Below are positions 17,546-25,588 of a DNA stretch of 64,000 nt, piece after piece. A program made the position numbers and the translations under genes. Within the stretch, counting starts at the first letter, position 1; each line of letters starts with the position of its first letter. Below the pieces are notes generated by a model that was not told the origin of the DNA, did not search any database, and was given only the letters and a program-made list of their open reading frames with translations. Origin of the DNA: Mycolicibacterium elephantis DSM 44368 (GTDB taxonomy: Bacteria; Actinomycetota; Actinomycetes; Mycobacteriales; Mycobacteriaceae); the NCBI RefSeq assembly GCF_004014805.1, contig NZ_ATDN01000078.1, forward strand, positions 62,001-126,000, read 5' to 3'.

Positions 17546-18718
17546 GTGGCGAAACGGATCGTGGTGATCGGCGCCGGCATCGCGGGTTTGGCGACCGGCA
17601 TCGCGCTCCAGCAACACGGCCACGACGTCACGCTCGTCGAGCAACGCATCGACACGTCGTCGGGCGCGGGCATCTCCATCTGGCCCAACGCGCTGGCCGC
17701 GCTCGACGAACTGAGCCTGGGCGATGCGGTGCGCGAGGCCGGCGGAAGGGTGACCGCCGGCGCGGTGCGCTGGCGTGACGGCACCTGGCTGCGCCACCCG
17801 TCGCCGCAGCGGATCGTCAAGGCACTCGGCGAACCGCTGGTGGTGATCCGCCGGTCCGCGTTGACCGCGGTGCTGACCGGCGCGCTCGCGGACGGGAGCC
17901 TGCGCACCGGCGTGTCCGCGCAAGCGCTGGTACCCACGGGCGACGGCGTGCGGGTGACGTTGTCGGACTCGGCGACGCTTCGTGCCGACGCTGTGGTGGG
18001 CGCCGACGGCACACATTCGATGGTGGCGCGCCACCTCGACGGCCCGCTGAAGAACCGTTACGTCGGATACACGGCCTGGCGCGGGGTGGCCGACTGCGCG
18101 ATCGACCCGGACGTCGCCGGTGAGGTCCTCGGACCCGCCGTCGAGTTCGGCCACGTCCCGCTCGGCACCGACCGCACCTACTGGTTCGCCACCGAGCGCA
18201 CACCCGAGGGCGGACAGGCACCCGACGGTGAATTGGCCTATCTGCGATCCCGGTTCGACGGCTGGGCCGACCCGATTCCGCGGGTGCTGGCCGCCACCGA
18301 CCCCCGCGGCGTCCTGCGCAACGACCTCTACGACCGCGACGACGCGCGGCAGTGGTCACGCGGTCCGGTGGTGCTTGTCGGCGACGCCGCTCATCCGATG
18401 CGCCCGCATCTGGGTCAGGGCGGCTGCCAGGGGCTCGAGGACGCCGCGATCCTCGCGAGGTTCGTCGACGGCGCCGACGACGGCGTTTCGAACGCGTTCG
18501 CCAGGTTCGTGGCGTTCCGTCGCCCACGCGTGCGCTCGCTGGTGCGGGAGTCCAAACTGCTCGGCGTTGTCCTCAACATGCGTCCGGCGGTCCTGAGCAC
18601 GCTGGCCAGCCGCTCCTCGGTGCTGATGCCCGAACGAATGCTGACCAAACACATGGCCGCCGTCGCGGCGCGGGCGGCGTTCCGGCTGCCCGGTGAACGG
18701 GACGTACAACCGGCGTGA
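17546..18718 (+). CDS. FAD-dependent aromatic-ring-hydroxylase-type monooxygenase
   Basis: A 390-residue class A flavoprotein monooxygenase. The ADP-binding GxGxxG is at the very N-terminus (VVIGAGIAGLATGIAL, residues 6-21), the DG motif appears as ADAVVGADGTHS (about 150), and the second FAD motif is GPVVLVGDAAHPMRPHLGQGG (about 275). It fits salicylate/6-hydroxynicotinate hydroxylase-like enzymes that use NAD(P)H and O2 on an aromatic substrate. The substrate is unknown. The frame extends upstream, but GTG 17546 with its -10 hexamer starts two residues before the flavin strand. It overlaps the next gene by four bases (GTGA), so the pair is coupled. Confidence 0.92.
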   Translation: MAKRIVVIGAGIAGLATGIALQQHGHDVTLVEQRIDTSSGAGISIWPNALAALDELSLGDAVREAGGRVTAGAVRWRDGTWLRHPSPQRIVKALGEPLVVIRRSALTAVLTGALADGSLRTGVSAQALVPTGDGVRVTLSDSATLRADAVVGADGTHSMVARHLDGPLKNRYVGYTAWRGVADCAIDPDVAGEVLGPAVEFGHVPLGTDRTYWFATERTPEGGQAPDGELAYLRSRFDGWADPIPRVLAATDPRGVLRNDLYDRDDARQWSRGPVVLVGDAAHPMRPHLGQGGCQGLEDAAILARFVDGADDGVSNAFARFVAFRRPRVRSLVRESKLLGVVLNMRPAVLSTLASRSSVLMPERMLTKHMAAVAARAAFRLPGERDVQPA

Positions 18719-19329
18719 GCACCGCGCTGGGCGCCCTGTCGGTGGAGGCCGCCGATCCGTGTGCCGTCGAGGCGTTCTGGGCCGACGTGCTGGGCCGCGA
18801 CGCCCAGCGGGGGCTGTTGTCGTTTCGCCGTCAGCAGCGGCCCAAAACCGTGAAGAACCGCGTGCACCTGGATGTCTACGCCCGCGACGTCACCGCGCTG
18901 TTGGACTGCGGCGCGCGGCTGTTGGCCGAGCATTCCGGCTGGGTCACCCTCGCCGACGTGGAGGGCAACGAGTTCTGCGCGTTTCCCGACCCCGCGCCGG
19001 AGGGCACGGCCGCGGCCCGGGTGTTCGCCGTGTGCACCGACAGCGACCGTCCCGAGGAACTGGCCGCGTGGTGGGCGGCGGTGGTCGGCGCCGACGTCAG
19101 AGACGCGCCCGACGGCACCCCGCGCTGGCTCTACGGCTCGGCAGGCTGGGAATCGCTGATCTGGAAGTTCGTCCGGGTGACCGACGAACGGGCGGTGCCC
19201 AATCGTTGGCAGTGGACGCTTCGGACCGAACCCGCCGGCTTCGCCGCGCTGCGTGGGCCCGGCGGGCTGTTCGTCGATCCCCAGGGCAACGAGTTCAGCG
19301 TGTCACGCCCAGGGCGCCCAGCGGGTTGA
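18715..19329 (+). CDS. Glyoxalase-like (VOC superfamily) protein
   Basis: A 204-residue two-module VOC protein. Each half has the beta-alpha-beta-beta-beta pattern ending in a D-x-x-G-N-E-F signature: VTLADVEGNEFCAF (about residue 84) and FVDPQGNEFSV (about 195). The paired CAVEAFWADVLGR opens the first module. It matches the Glyoxalase_6 group often found with oxygenases. Translationally coupled to the monooxygenase by a GTGA overlap, it may act on the same compound or its product. Its last 35 bp overlap, tail to tail, with the end of the rpf gene on the other strand, which leaves no room for a terminator. Confidence 0.87.
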   Translation: MSTALGALSVEAADPCAVEAFWADVLGRDAQRGLLSFRRQQRPKTVKNRVHLDVYARDVTALLDCGARLLAEHSGWVTLADVEGNEFCAFPDPAPEGTAAARVFAVCTDSDRPEELAAWWAAVVGADVRDAPDGTPRWLYGSAGWESLIWKFVRVTDERAVPNRWQWTLRTEPAGFAALRGPGGLFVDPQGNEFSVSRPGRPAG

Positions 19330-19792
19330 GCAGGGCGGTGCACATCTGGCGCGGGTTGACGAAGCCGAGCAGGCCGCTGGTGGGCATCGCGGCGCAGCCG
19401 GTGGCGACGGGAGTGGCCGGCGCGGCCGGGACACCGGCGTTGGTCCACACCGCCGGGGTGGCGCCGCGGGGCCCGCACTTCGGCCAGGCCTTCAGCCCCT
19501 GGGTGCGCAGAACGTTCTCGGCCACCCGGATCTGTTCTGCGCGGGACGCGTGCGCGGGGTTGCCGACGCCGCCGTTGGCCGTCCAGGTCGACTGCTTGAA
19601 CTGCAGTCCGCCGTAGTGACCGTTACCGGTGTTGATCGACCAGTTGCCGCCGGACTCGCACTCGGCGATGGCGTCCCAGTTGACCGACTCAGCCGCGGCG
19701 GTGGGCGTCGACACGGCCATCGGCACGACGGCCAGGCCTCCGGCGATCGCGATGGCCCACAAACCCTTGGTAACTGCCTTACGAATGTTCAT
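19295..19792 (-). CDS. rpfE: Resuscitation-promoting factor (RpfE type), long form
   Basis: Secreted muralytic lysozyme-fold enzyme that cleaves peptidoglycan and stimulates regrowth of dormant cells. The 165-residue precursor has a signal peptide (MNIRKAVTKG..., cleavage near AAA-ES at residue 34). The catalytic domain is VNWDAIAECESGGNWSI, with presumed catalytic Glu46 and its disulfide Cys45 pairing with WPKCG. A 55-residue Pro/Ala C-terminal extension contains two further cysteines. ATG 19792, with a GGAAGGA ribosome site, is chosen over an upstream in-frame start because the signal peptide begins there. It lies downstream of a second rpf but is separated from it by a strong terminator, so it needs its own promoter in 19793-19950. 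Confidence 0.95.
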   Translation of the reverse strand: MNIRKAVTKGLWAIAIAGGLAVVPMAVSTPTAAAESVNWDAIAECESGGNWSINTGNGHYGGLQFKQSTWTANGGVGNPAHASRAEQIRVAENVLRTQGLKAWPKCGPRGATPAVWTNAGVPAAPATPVATGCAAMPTSGLLGFVNPRQMCTALLNPLGALGVTR

Positions 19793-19952
19793 CACTGCGG
19801 TCCTTCCCCGACCGTTTGACACCAGGCCCGCGTGAAGAGCTGCTCTCCGCTGCGGTTATCCCGTGTGTCGGGTGAGGAAGGTCACCTGTTACGTGAGTGT
19901 CAAAAGTTTTATTCGTTACTTAACTGATGTAAGAGGCCTCTGAGAAAGAAGA

Positions 19953-19981
19953 GACGGCGCCGGTCTTACACCGGCGCCGTC
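19953..19981 (-). terminator. Intrinsic terminator between the two rpf genes
   Basis: Perfect 12-bp stem GACGGCGCCGGT (19953-19964) / ACCGGCGCCGTC (19970-19981) with a 5-base loop. On the minus strand it is followed by TCTTCTTTCTC and lies 17 bp after the stop of the upstream rpf gene. This is the clearest terminator in the window. Confidence 0.88.
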
Positions 19982-19998
19982 CCCTACGTCTGTCGTAA

Positions 19999-20319
19999 TC
20001 AGCCGCGTCGGCCGCAGCTCGGCCACGCGCCGATGCCCTGCGACTGCAGCACGTTCTCCGCGACGCGGATCTGCTCAGACTTGCTGGCCTGGTGGGGCAT
20101 GCCCGAACCGCCGTTGGACCGCCAGGTCCCCAGGCTGAACTGCAGGCCGCCGTAGTAGCCGTTACCGGTGTTGATGGACCAGTTGCCGCCCGACTCGCAG
20201 GCCGCCACGGCGTCCCAGTTCACGCTGTCCGCATTGGCAGTGCCCGCCAGCGCCATCGGAGCCACAGCGAGCGCACCGGCGATGGTGGCCAGGCCAAACG
20301 TCTTGCGGATGTTCTTCAC
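19999..20319 (-). CDS. Resuscitation-promoting factor (RpfE type), minimal form
   Basis: A 106-residue secreted Rpf: a signal peptide ending near ANA-DS (residue 30), then only the catalytic domain (VNWDAVAACESGGNWSIN; Glu42, Cys41 with WPSCG), stopping right after it. GTG 20319 has GAAAGGAACG in front. About 70% of the catalytic domain matches the neighbouring long Rpf, so the pair is a tandem duplication. M. smegmatis also has two adjacent rpfE genes, as I recall. Its leader carries two small hairpins (20350-20389), and its transcript is ended by the terminator at 19953-19981. A further upstream in-frame start at 20364 would spoil the signal peptide. Confidence 0.94.
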   Translation of the reverse strand: MKNIRKTFGLATIAGALAVAPMALAGTANADSVNWDAVAACESGGNWSINTGNGYYGGLQFSLGTWRSNGGSGMPHQASKSEQIRVAENVLQSQGIGAWPSCGRRG

Positions 20320-20349
20320 TTCGTTCCTTTCGCCAAGCACGCACCACCA

Positions 20350-20389
20350 ACACCCGCGGGACACGCGGGTGTAAGCGCCTCTTCAGGCG
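20350..20389 (-). promoter_or_regulatory. Tandem hairpins in the leader of the minimal rpf
   Basis: Stem ACACCCGCG (20350-20358) / CGCGGGTGT (20364-20372), 9 bp perfect, next to CGCCT (20376-20380) / AGGCG (20385-20389) with a 4-base loop. They sit 31 and 57 bp upstream of GTG 20319 and could affect leader structure or stability. I cannot match them to a known riboswitch. Confidence 0.4.
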
Positions 20390-21377
20390 TCGAGATGGGC
20401 CGCACCGTCTCGGTCGGGTGCGACAGCGGAAGGCCGAAGCCTCGCCGGACGTGACCGCCCGGCGGCCGCCGGTGGTGTGGTCTCGTCCGGCGGCCCCACT
20501 CACGCGCAGGTTCGTGGGTTTTGAAATTATTTGCTCCATGTGAAGCCGTTTGGGACCGTACAAACCGAATCGGCGGAAGTCATATCGGTGAAGGACGTGT
20601 CGCGGAATGATCACGGACAGATCACGACGGCATTTTCCCGATGTCTGTGCAGGTAACTCACCGTGCCGACGGACATCTCAGAAGCCGGCGGTCAGCATGA
20701 TTTCGTGAGCCAACTCACCATGATTTTGTGACGTGGAGCACGAGTATGTGCGCAGATTTCGGGTACGCGGGCCCTGAAATCGGCTCTCAACCGCACCACA
20801 TCGCGTTTCACACCGATGCAGACCACCCAACTGGCGAAACGGGTTCGCTGGCCGTGCCCCGCAGCGGGAGCAGGCAGGTTTGGGTCCAAAGATGGTGTCA
20901 TAGAGGGATTTTCGGCTCAGACGAGCCGTTCTCGCGTCCGGGCCACCTGCTGCGACGACAACCCCGGGAGACGCGACGCCACGGAATGAAAAGCCGGGGA
21001 TCCCAACATGGTTCAGATCTTGCAGGTCGCGTCGAACCGCGGCGTCTGCACCCGCCGCGGCCACGTGCGCCCTGTCACCAACCAGGCGATCGGCCGATGG
21101 GATGCGTCCGTCGACACCGGAGCGTGCGGTTTCGCCGCTGTCCCAGACCGAAATTCGTGACCAATTGTGACCGAATTGAGGACCATTGTCACTTGCCGAA
21201 TTCGAAACCGTATGCACCGGACCAAGTTTCGAGTCGCACCGGACAGGGGGCGGCGAAGCCCTTGTGCACACGGGTCCGCACCATCGGACGCATATTACGA
21301 CGAGTTGCCGACGTAATTGCCGGCGCGGAATTCAATTCCGGCCGCTACAAATGGTTAATTGAAACTAAAGTAATTTG
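20390..21377. other. About 1 kb without a convincing gene, between rpf and mobA
   Basis: Only short frames with shadow-like composition occur here. GC content drops at about 20510-20600 and 21280-21377 (runs such as TTGAAATTATTTG and TTAATTGAAACTAAAG), unlike the rest of the window. It holds a CRP-like palindrome (20704-20719) and a small inverted repeat CGGAATT/AATTCCG near 21327-21341. Upstream control sequences of rpf or a small RNA would fit, but nothing proves either. Confidence 0.5.
20704..20719. promoter_or_regulatory. CRP-like palindrome
   Basis: CGTGA-GCCAAC-TCACC: a perfect GTGA-N6-TCAC dyad, close to the TGTGA-N6-TCACA consensus. It is 385 bp from the rpf start, which is far for direct control. 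Mycobacterial CRP is known to control rpfA, which is the reason to list it. Confidence 0.3.
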
Positions 21378-21968
21378 CTACGCAATTTGCCGAGAGCGCA
21401 CCGCGGCCAAATCCGCGGGGGTGTTGACGTTGGTCAACGCGCGCTGCCGCGACATGACGACGCGCTGCGTGTCGACGGTGTTCGCCAACGCACGCATGCT
21501 GCGTTCGCCGGCCGCCACCAGCGCGTCCACCCGGTCGGCCAGCGAGGTGCGGTAGATGCCGGCCAAGTAGTGCGTGCGCCCGTCCCAGGGCAGCACCACG
21601 TCGGCGCCCAGCGCCACCGCAGGGGCGACCAGTTGGTCGATGAGCTCGACGGTCAGCAGGGGCAGGTCCACCGCCGAGACGAACGCCAGCTCGACACCGG
21701 CCTCCGCGGCGGCGCGCAGCCCGCGCCCGGTCGCCAACAGCGGACCGTAACCTCGGGCCTCGTCACGCAGCACCTCGGCGTCGAGTTCCGGAAGCGCCTG
21801 TCCCGGCGCGGCGACGACGAACACCGGCTCGCAGCGGGGTTTGACGATGCTCACCATGTGCTCGACAAGGGTGGCGCCGTCCCAGGGAAGGGTGGCTTTG
21901 TCCCGGCCCATCCGGCGAGAAGCCCCGCCCGCCAAGATGATCGCGGCCAGACCTGCGGTCGTCGTCAT
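21378..21968 (-). CDS. mobA: Molybdenum cofactor guanylyltransferase
   Basis: MobA attaches GMP to molybdopterin to form the guanine dinucleotide form of the cofactor used by DMSO-reductase-family enzymes such as formate dehydrogenase. The 196-residue protein has the nucleotide-binding LAGGASRRMGRDK (residues 11-23), PWDGATLVEH, and VSAVDLPLL with the metal-binding Asp. The frame opens upstream, but ATG 21968 precedes AAIILAGG directly and carries TAACGT 7 nt in front, made from the korB stop TAA. fdhD, needed for formate dehydrogenase, lies 3.6 kb away across korAB. Confidence 0.94.
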   Translation of the reverse strand: MTTTAGLAAIILAGGASRRMGRDKATLPWDGATLVEHMVSIVKPRCEPVFVVAAPGQALPELDAEVLRDEARGYGPLLATGRGLRAAAEAGVELAFVSAVDLPLLTVELIDQLVAPAVALGADVVLPWDGRTHYLAGIYRTSLADRVDALVAAGERSMRALANTVDTQRVVMSRQRALTNVNTPADLAAVRSRQIA

Positions 21969-21975
21969 GGGTGAG

Positions 21976-21981
21976 ACGTTA
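21976..21981 (-). promoter_or_regulatory. Leaderless -10 hexamer (TAACGT) of mobA
   Basis: TAACGT ends 7 nt before ATG 21968; its TAA is the korB stop codon (21981-21979). Confidence 0.55.
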
Positions 21982-23049
21982 GTCGACTGTCCAGGTGTCT
22001 TTGCCCCGAAGCAGTGACTGAAGCGCGGCCGTGTCGTGCGCCTTCTCGCTACGGGCGACCGCGACCTGCTGGCGTGCGGCATCGTCGTAGGTCGGCTTGC
22101 TCACCTGTCGGAAGACGCCCATCACCATGTGCTCGAGGTTCTCCTCGGACAGCCGCGACAGCGCGAACGCGTACGCCGAGTCCTCCAGATGCGCGTCGTG
22201 CACCACGATCTCCTCGGCGGACACGTCGGCGGTCTTGGCGATCTCGAGCCCGTAGCCGGACTTCACCACGCAGTACTCGCCGTCGGCGCCGAAGATCACC
22301 GGCTCGCCGTGGGTGAGGTTGATCAGGCGCTCCTCGGCGCCCTCCTTGCGCAGCGCATCGAACGAGCCGTCGTTGAAGATCGGGCAGTCCTGCAGGATCT
22401 CGACCAGCGCCGCGCCGCGGTGCGCAGCGGCCGCCCGCAGCACCTCGGAGAGCCCCTTGCGGTCGGAGTCCAACGCGCGGCCGACGAACGTGGCGTCGGC
22501 GCCCAAGGCCAGCGACACCGGGTTGAACGGATAGTCCAGTGAGCCCATCGGCGTCGACTTGGTGATCTTGCCGACCTCCGACGTCGGCGAGTACTGGCCC
22601 TTGGTCAGCCCGTAGATCCGGTTGTTGAACAGCAGGATCGTGATGTTGACGTTGCGGCGCAGCGCATGGATCAGGTGATTGCCACCGATCGAGAGCGCAT
22701 CGCCGTCGCCGGTGACGACCCACACCGAGAGGTCCTTGCGCGCCAGCGCCAGCCCGGTGGCGATGGTGGGCGCCCGGCCATGGATGGAGTGGAACCCGTA
22801 CGTCTCCAGGTAGTACGGGAAGCGACTCGAGCAGCCGATGCCGCTGACGAACGCGATGTTCTCGCGACGCAGACCCAGTTCCGGGAGAAAGTTGCGGATG
22901 GTGTTGAGGATGACGTAGTCACCGCACCCCGGGCACCACCGGACCTCTTGGTCGCTGGTGAAATCCTTGCCCTTCTGCGGCTGGTCGGTCGTGGGCACCC
23001 CGCTGGTGCCCGACGTCAGGCCGAGATCAGCTCCAACCAGATCTGTCAT
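21979..23049 (-). CDS. korB: 2-oxoglutarate (2-oxoacid):ferredoxin oxidoreductase, beta subunit
   Basis: Thiamine-diphosphate subunit of the CoA- and ferredoxin-dependent 2-oxoglutarate oxidoreductase, the NAD-independent route through this TCA step. The 356-residue protein has the RWCPGCGDY cysteine pair (about residue 37) and the ThDP/Mg signature VVTGDGDALSIGGNH (about 110), with NNRIYGLTKGQYSPTS in the substrate channel region. Start ATG overlaps the korA stop in ATGA, so stoichiometric translation is expected. Confidence 0.96.
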   Translation of the reverse strand: MTDLVGADLGLTSGTSGVPTTDQPQKGKDFTSDQEVRWCPGCGDYVILNTIRNFLPELGLRRENIAFVSGIGCSSRFPYYLETYGFHSIHGRAPTIATGLALARKDLSVWVVTGDGDALSIGGNHLIHALRRNVNITILLFNNRIYGLTKGQYSPTSEVGKITKSTPMGSLDYPFNPVSLALGADATFVGRALDSDRKGLSEVLRAAAAHRGAALVEILQDCPIFNDGSFDALRKEGAEERLINLTHGEPVIFGADGEYCVVKSGYGLEIAKTADVSAEEIVVHDAHLEDSAYAFALSRLSEENLEHMVMGVFRQVSKPTYDDAARQQVAVARSEKAHDTAALQSLLRGKDTWTVD

Positions 23050-24995
23050 GCGTTCGCTCCCACACCAGTCGCGCCAACTGCTTCGACGGTCGCCGCCGCC
23101 AGCCGCGCGAACTTGGTCTTGTCACTTTCCTTGTCGCCCAGCGTTCCTTCCAGCGCGGCATCGATGATGCCCTCCACCTCGTCGGCCAGGAACGCCATGC
23201 CTTCCACCTTGGTCACCGATTGGATGTCGACCAGATACCTGCCGCGCAGCAACAGCGCCAGCTGGCCGAGGTTCATCTCCGGCAGCACGACCTTGGAATA
23301 GCGCCGCAGCACCTCACCCAGGTTGGCCGGAAGCGGGTTGAGGTTGCGCAGGTGCGCCTGCGCGACCTTGACGCCACGGCGGCGGGCGCGTCGACACGCC
23401 TCACCGATCGGGCCGTAGCTGCTGCCCCACCCCAGCATCAGCAGCTCGGCGTCACCGGTCGGGTCGTCGACCTCGATGTCGGGCACCTTGATGCCGTCCA
23501 CCTTGGCCTGCCGCAGCCGCACCATCAGGTCGTGGTTCTTCGGCTCGTAGGAGATGTTGCCCGAACCGTTGGCCGCCTCCAGGCCGCCGATGCGGTGTTC
23601 CAGCCCGGGCGTGCCGGGAACGGCGAACTGCCGCGCCAGCGTCTCCGGATCCCGGGCGTACGGCTGGAACGGCTCATCGGGTTTGGCGAAGGCGTGCGTG
23701 ATGGCCGGGTACGTGCTGACGTCCGGAATGCGCCACGGCTCAGAGCCGTTGGCGATCGCGCCGTCGGACAGGATCATCACGGGCGTGTGATAGGTGACCG
23801 CGATGCGCGCGGCCTCGATGGCCACGTCGAAGCAGTCGGAGGGCGAGCGCGGCGCGACGATCGCCACCGGTGACTCGCCGTTGCGCCCGAACATCGCCTG
23901 CAGCAGGTCGGCCTGCTCGGTCTTGGTCGGCAGCCCGGTGGAGGGGCCGCCGCGCTGAACGTCGATCACGATCAGCGGCAGCTCGGTCATCACGGCCAAG
24001 CCGATGGCCTCGGACTTCAGCGAGATCCCCGGGCCCGACGTGCTGGTGACGCCCAGCGCGCCGCCGTAGGACGCGCCGATTGCCGCGCCGATGCCTGCGA
24101 TCTCGTCCTCGGCCTGGAAGGTCAGCACGTTGAAGTTCTTGTGCTTGGACAGCTCGTGCAGGATGTCGGACGCCGGCGTGATCGGGTAGGTGCCCAGCAC
24201 CACCTGGATGCCCGCCAGCTGGCCGGCGGTGATGATGCCGTACGCCAGCGCGGTGTTACCCGAGATCTGGCGGTACTCACCGGATTTCAGCTTCGCCGGG
24301 GCCACCTCGTAGGTGCTGGCGAACGCCTCGGTGGTTTCGCCGTAGTTCCAGCCCGCCTTCAGCGCCAGCACGTTGGCTTCGGCGATGTCGGGCTTGCGGG
24401 CGAACTTCTCGCGGATGAACGCCTCGCTGTGGTCGAGTTCGCGGCCGTACATCCACGACAGCAGGCCGAGGGCGAACATGTTCTTGGCGCGCTGCCCGTC
24501 CTTCTTCGACGCGCCGATGGGCTCGACCGCACCCAGTGTCAGCGTGGTCATCGGGACGGCCTGCACGACGTAGTCGGACAGCTCATCGCTTTCCAGCGGG
24601 TTGGACTCGTAGCCGACCTTGGCCAGGTTGCGCTTGGTGAACTCGTCGGAGTTGGCGATGATCAGCCCGCCGCGGGGCAGGTCCGAAACGTTTGCTTTGA
24701 GGGCGGCCGGGTTCATTGCGACCAGCACGTCCGGGCGGTCGCCCGCGGTGAGGATGTCGTAGTCCGCGATCTGGATCTGGAACGACGAAACACCGGGCAG
24801 CGTGCCTTGGGGGGCGCGGATCTCGGCAGGGTAATTCGGTTGCGTGGCAAGGTCATTACCGAACAGCGCGGCCTCGGAGGTGAACCGGTCACCGGTGAGC
24901 TGCATACCGTCGCCGGAGTCGCCGGCGAACCGGATGACGACCTTCTCCAGCTTCTGCCGATTTCCTGCACTTGCGCCGTTGCCGTTGGCCCCCAC
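23046..24995 (-). CDS. korA: 2-oxoglutarate (2-oxoacid):ferredoxin oxidoreductase, fused gamma/alpha subunit
   Basis: A 649-residue fusion. The N-terminal gamma domain (residues 20-200: VVIRFAGDSGDGMQLTGDRF, PAEIRAPQGTLPGVSSFQI) is joined to the alpha domain (from about 235: GNTALAYGIITAGQLAGIQVVLGTYPITPASDI) that binds substrate next to the KorB thiamine. TSTSGPGISLKSEAIGLA and QRGGPSTGLPTKTEQADL are standard. The enzyme works with ferredoxin and lets the TCA cycle run without the KDH complex. Start GTG 24995 follows a GGCAGGGG stretch. The promoter should lie in the AT-rich gap upstream. Confidence 0.95.
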   Translation of the reverse strand: MGANGNGASAGNRQKLEKVVIRFAGDSGDGMQLTGDRFTSEAALFGNDLATQPNYPAEIRAPQGTLPGVSSFQIQIADYDILTAGDRPDVLVAMNPAALKANVSDLPRGGLIIANSDEFTKRNLAKVGYESNPLESDELSDYVVQAVPMTTLTLGAVEPIGASKKDGQRAKNMFALGLLSWMYGRELDHSEAFIREKFARKPDIAEANVLALKAGWNYGETTEAFASTYEVAPAKLKSGEYRQISGNTALAYGIITAGQLAGIQVVLGTYPITPASDILHELSKHKNFNVLTFQAEDEIAGIGAAIGASYGGALGVTSTSGPGISLKSEAIGLAVMTELPLIVIDVQRGGPSTGLPTKTEQADLLQAMFGRNGESPVAIVAPRSPSDCFDVAIEAARIAVTYHTPVMILSDGAIANGSEPWRIPDVSTYPAITHAFAKPDEPFQPYARDPETLARQFAVPGTPGLEHRIGGLEAANGSGNISYEPKNHDLMVRLRQAKVDGIKVPDIEVDDPTGDAELLMLGWGSSYGPIGEACRRARRRGVKVAQAHLRNLNPLPANLGEVLRRYSKVVLPEMNLGQLALLLRGRYLVDIQSVTKVEGMAFLADEVEGIIDAALEGTLGDKESDKTKFARLAAATVEAVGATGVGANA

Positions 24996-25333
24996 TCCCC
25001 TGCCTCTCTAGTTTGTGGGTCGATACCGACGAACGTCGTTCGCGTCGCCGCCGGCGTGACCCGGCGCTGTCAGACGTCCACCCAAATTTTTTATGTCACT
25101 GCCAGTACCGATTATTGCACTTTCCTTAGGTATGCCTTTACCGGACCCGCCCACGACACGTGGACCAGAGTAGCCCAAACGCCCAGCTCACATGTGTGCG
25201 GGGCCGCGGGATGAGACAAAACTGTGCTTTTCGTCACCCCGAGGCGGCCACGTTTTCTAAGAAAATGGTTACTCGGCAGTAAGCGACGGGCCGGCACGCC
25301 GGTCGTGGGTAGGCGATCGTCGCAGCGCGTGGG
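24996..25333. other. Gap upstream of korA
   Basis: About 340 bp with no gene. It contains an unusual AT-rich tract (CCCAAATTTTTTATGTC at 25082-25098 and CTAAGAAAATGG near 25257-25268) and should hold the korA promoter on the minus strand. I could not fix a -35/-10 pair with confidence. Confidence 0.45.
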
Positions 25334-25489
25334 CTAATTGAGCCGGTCGGCCGTGGCCGCGGCGCGCCGCTCGTGCCAGCGCAACCGGAGCAGCAGCAGG
25401 CTCTGATGCGCGCGGAATCCGGCCGAGAGCGGATCACGCCACACGCGAACTCGTGCCTTCGTTGCGGTTTCAGAATCCACGTCGACCAT
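25334..25489 (-). CDS. Possible small basic protein, 51 residues
   Basis: Open frame beginning MVDVDSETATKARVRVWRD and ending in an Arg/Ala-rich helix (LLLLRLRWHERRAAATADRLN). An amphipathic Leu/Arg helix is plausible for a membrane- or nucleic-acid-associated peptide. There is no ribosome site and no TANNNT hexamer at the ATG. It is divergent from fdhD by 63 bp to that gene's upstream ORF. I do not recognise it; it could be chance. Confidence 0.33.
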   Translation of the reverse strand: MVDVDSETATKARVRVWRDPLSAGFRAHQSLLLLRLRWHERRAAATADRLN

Positions 25490-25540
25490 TGTGCCGCGTC
25501 GTCGCGACCGCGGCGAGTTCGACGCGCGTGACCTTCGTCC

Positions 25541-25546
25541 TAGGCT
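25541..25546 (+). promoter_or_regulatory. Leaderless -10 hexamer (TAGGCT) in front of the fdhD upstream ORF
   Basis: TAGGCT ends 6 nt before ATG 25553, not before the fdhD ATG at 25588. The predicted mRNA therefore begins with the short ORF. Confidence 0.55.
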
Positions 25547-25552
25547 GGGCAC

Positions 25553-25588
25553 ATGCCCTCGAGCCACCTGCGACCGGAGAATGCCTGA
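25553..25588 (+). CDS. Leaderless 11-codon upstream ORF overlapping fdhD
   Basis: ATG 25553 opens MPSSHLRPENA and stops at TGA 25586-25588. The last A of the stop is the first base of the fdhD ATG (TGATG). Together with the TAGGCT hexamer 6 nt upstream, this looks like a leaderless ORF whose termination delivers ribosomes to fdhD. A GGAGA inside it (25576-25580) could also serve as the fdhD ribosome site. Confidence 0.5.
   Translation: MPSSHLRPENA

Noticed and set aside
20320..20640. c-di-AMP (ydaO-type) riboswitch upstream of rpf
   Set aside because: Looked for because rpfA has one; the leader hairpins here do not show the conserved core that I remember for that class.
21013..21225. 70-codon minus-strand frame in the rpf-mobA gap
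   Set aside because: No ribosome site, no leaderless hexamer, and composition typical of chance frames.
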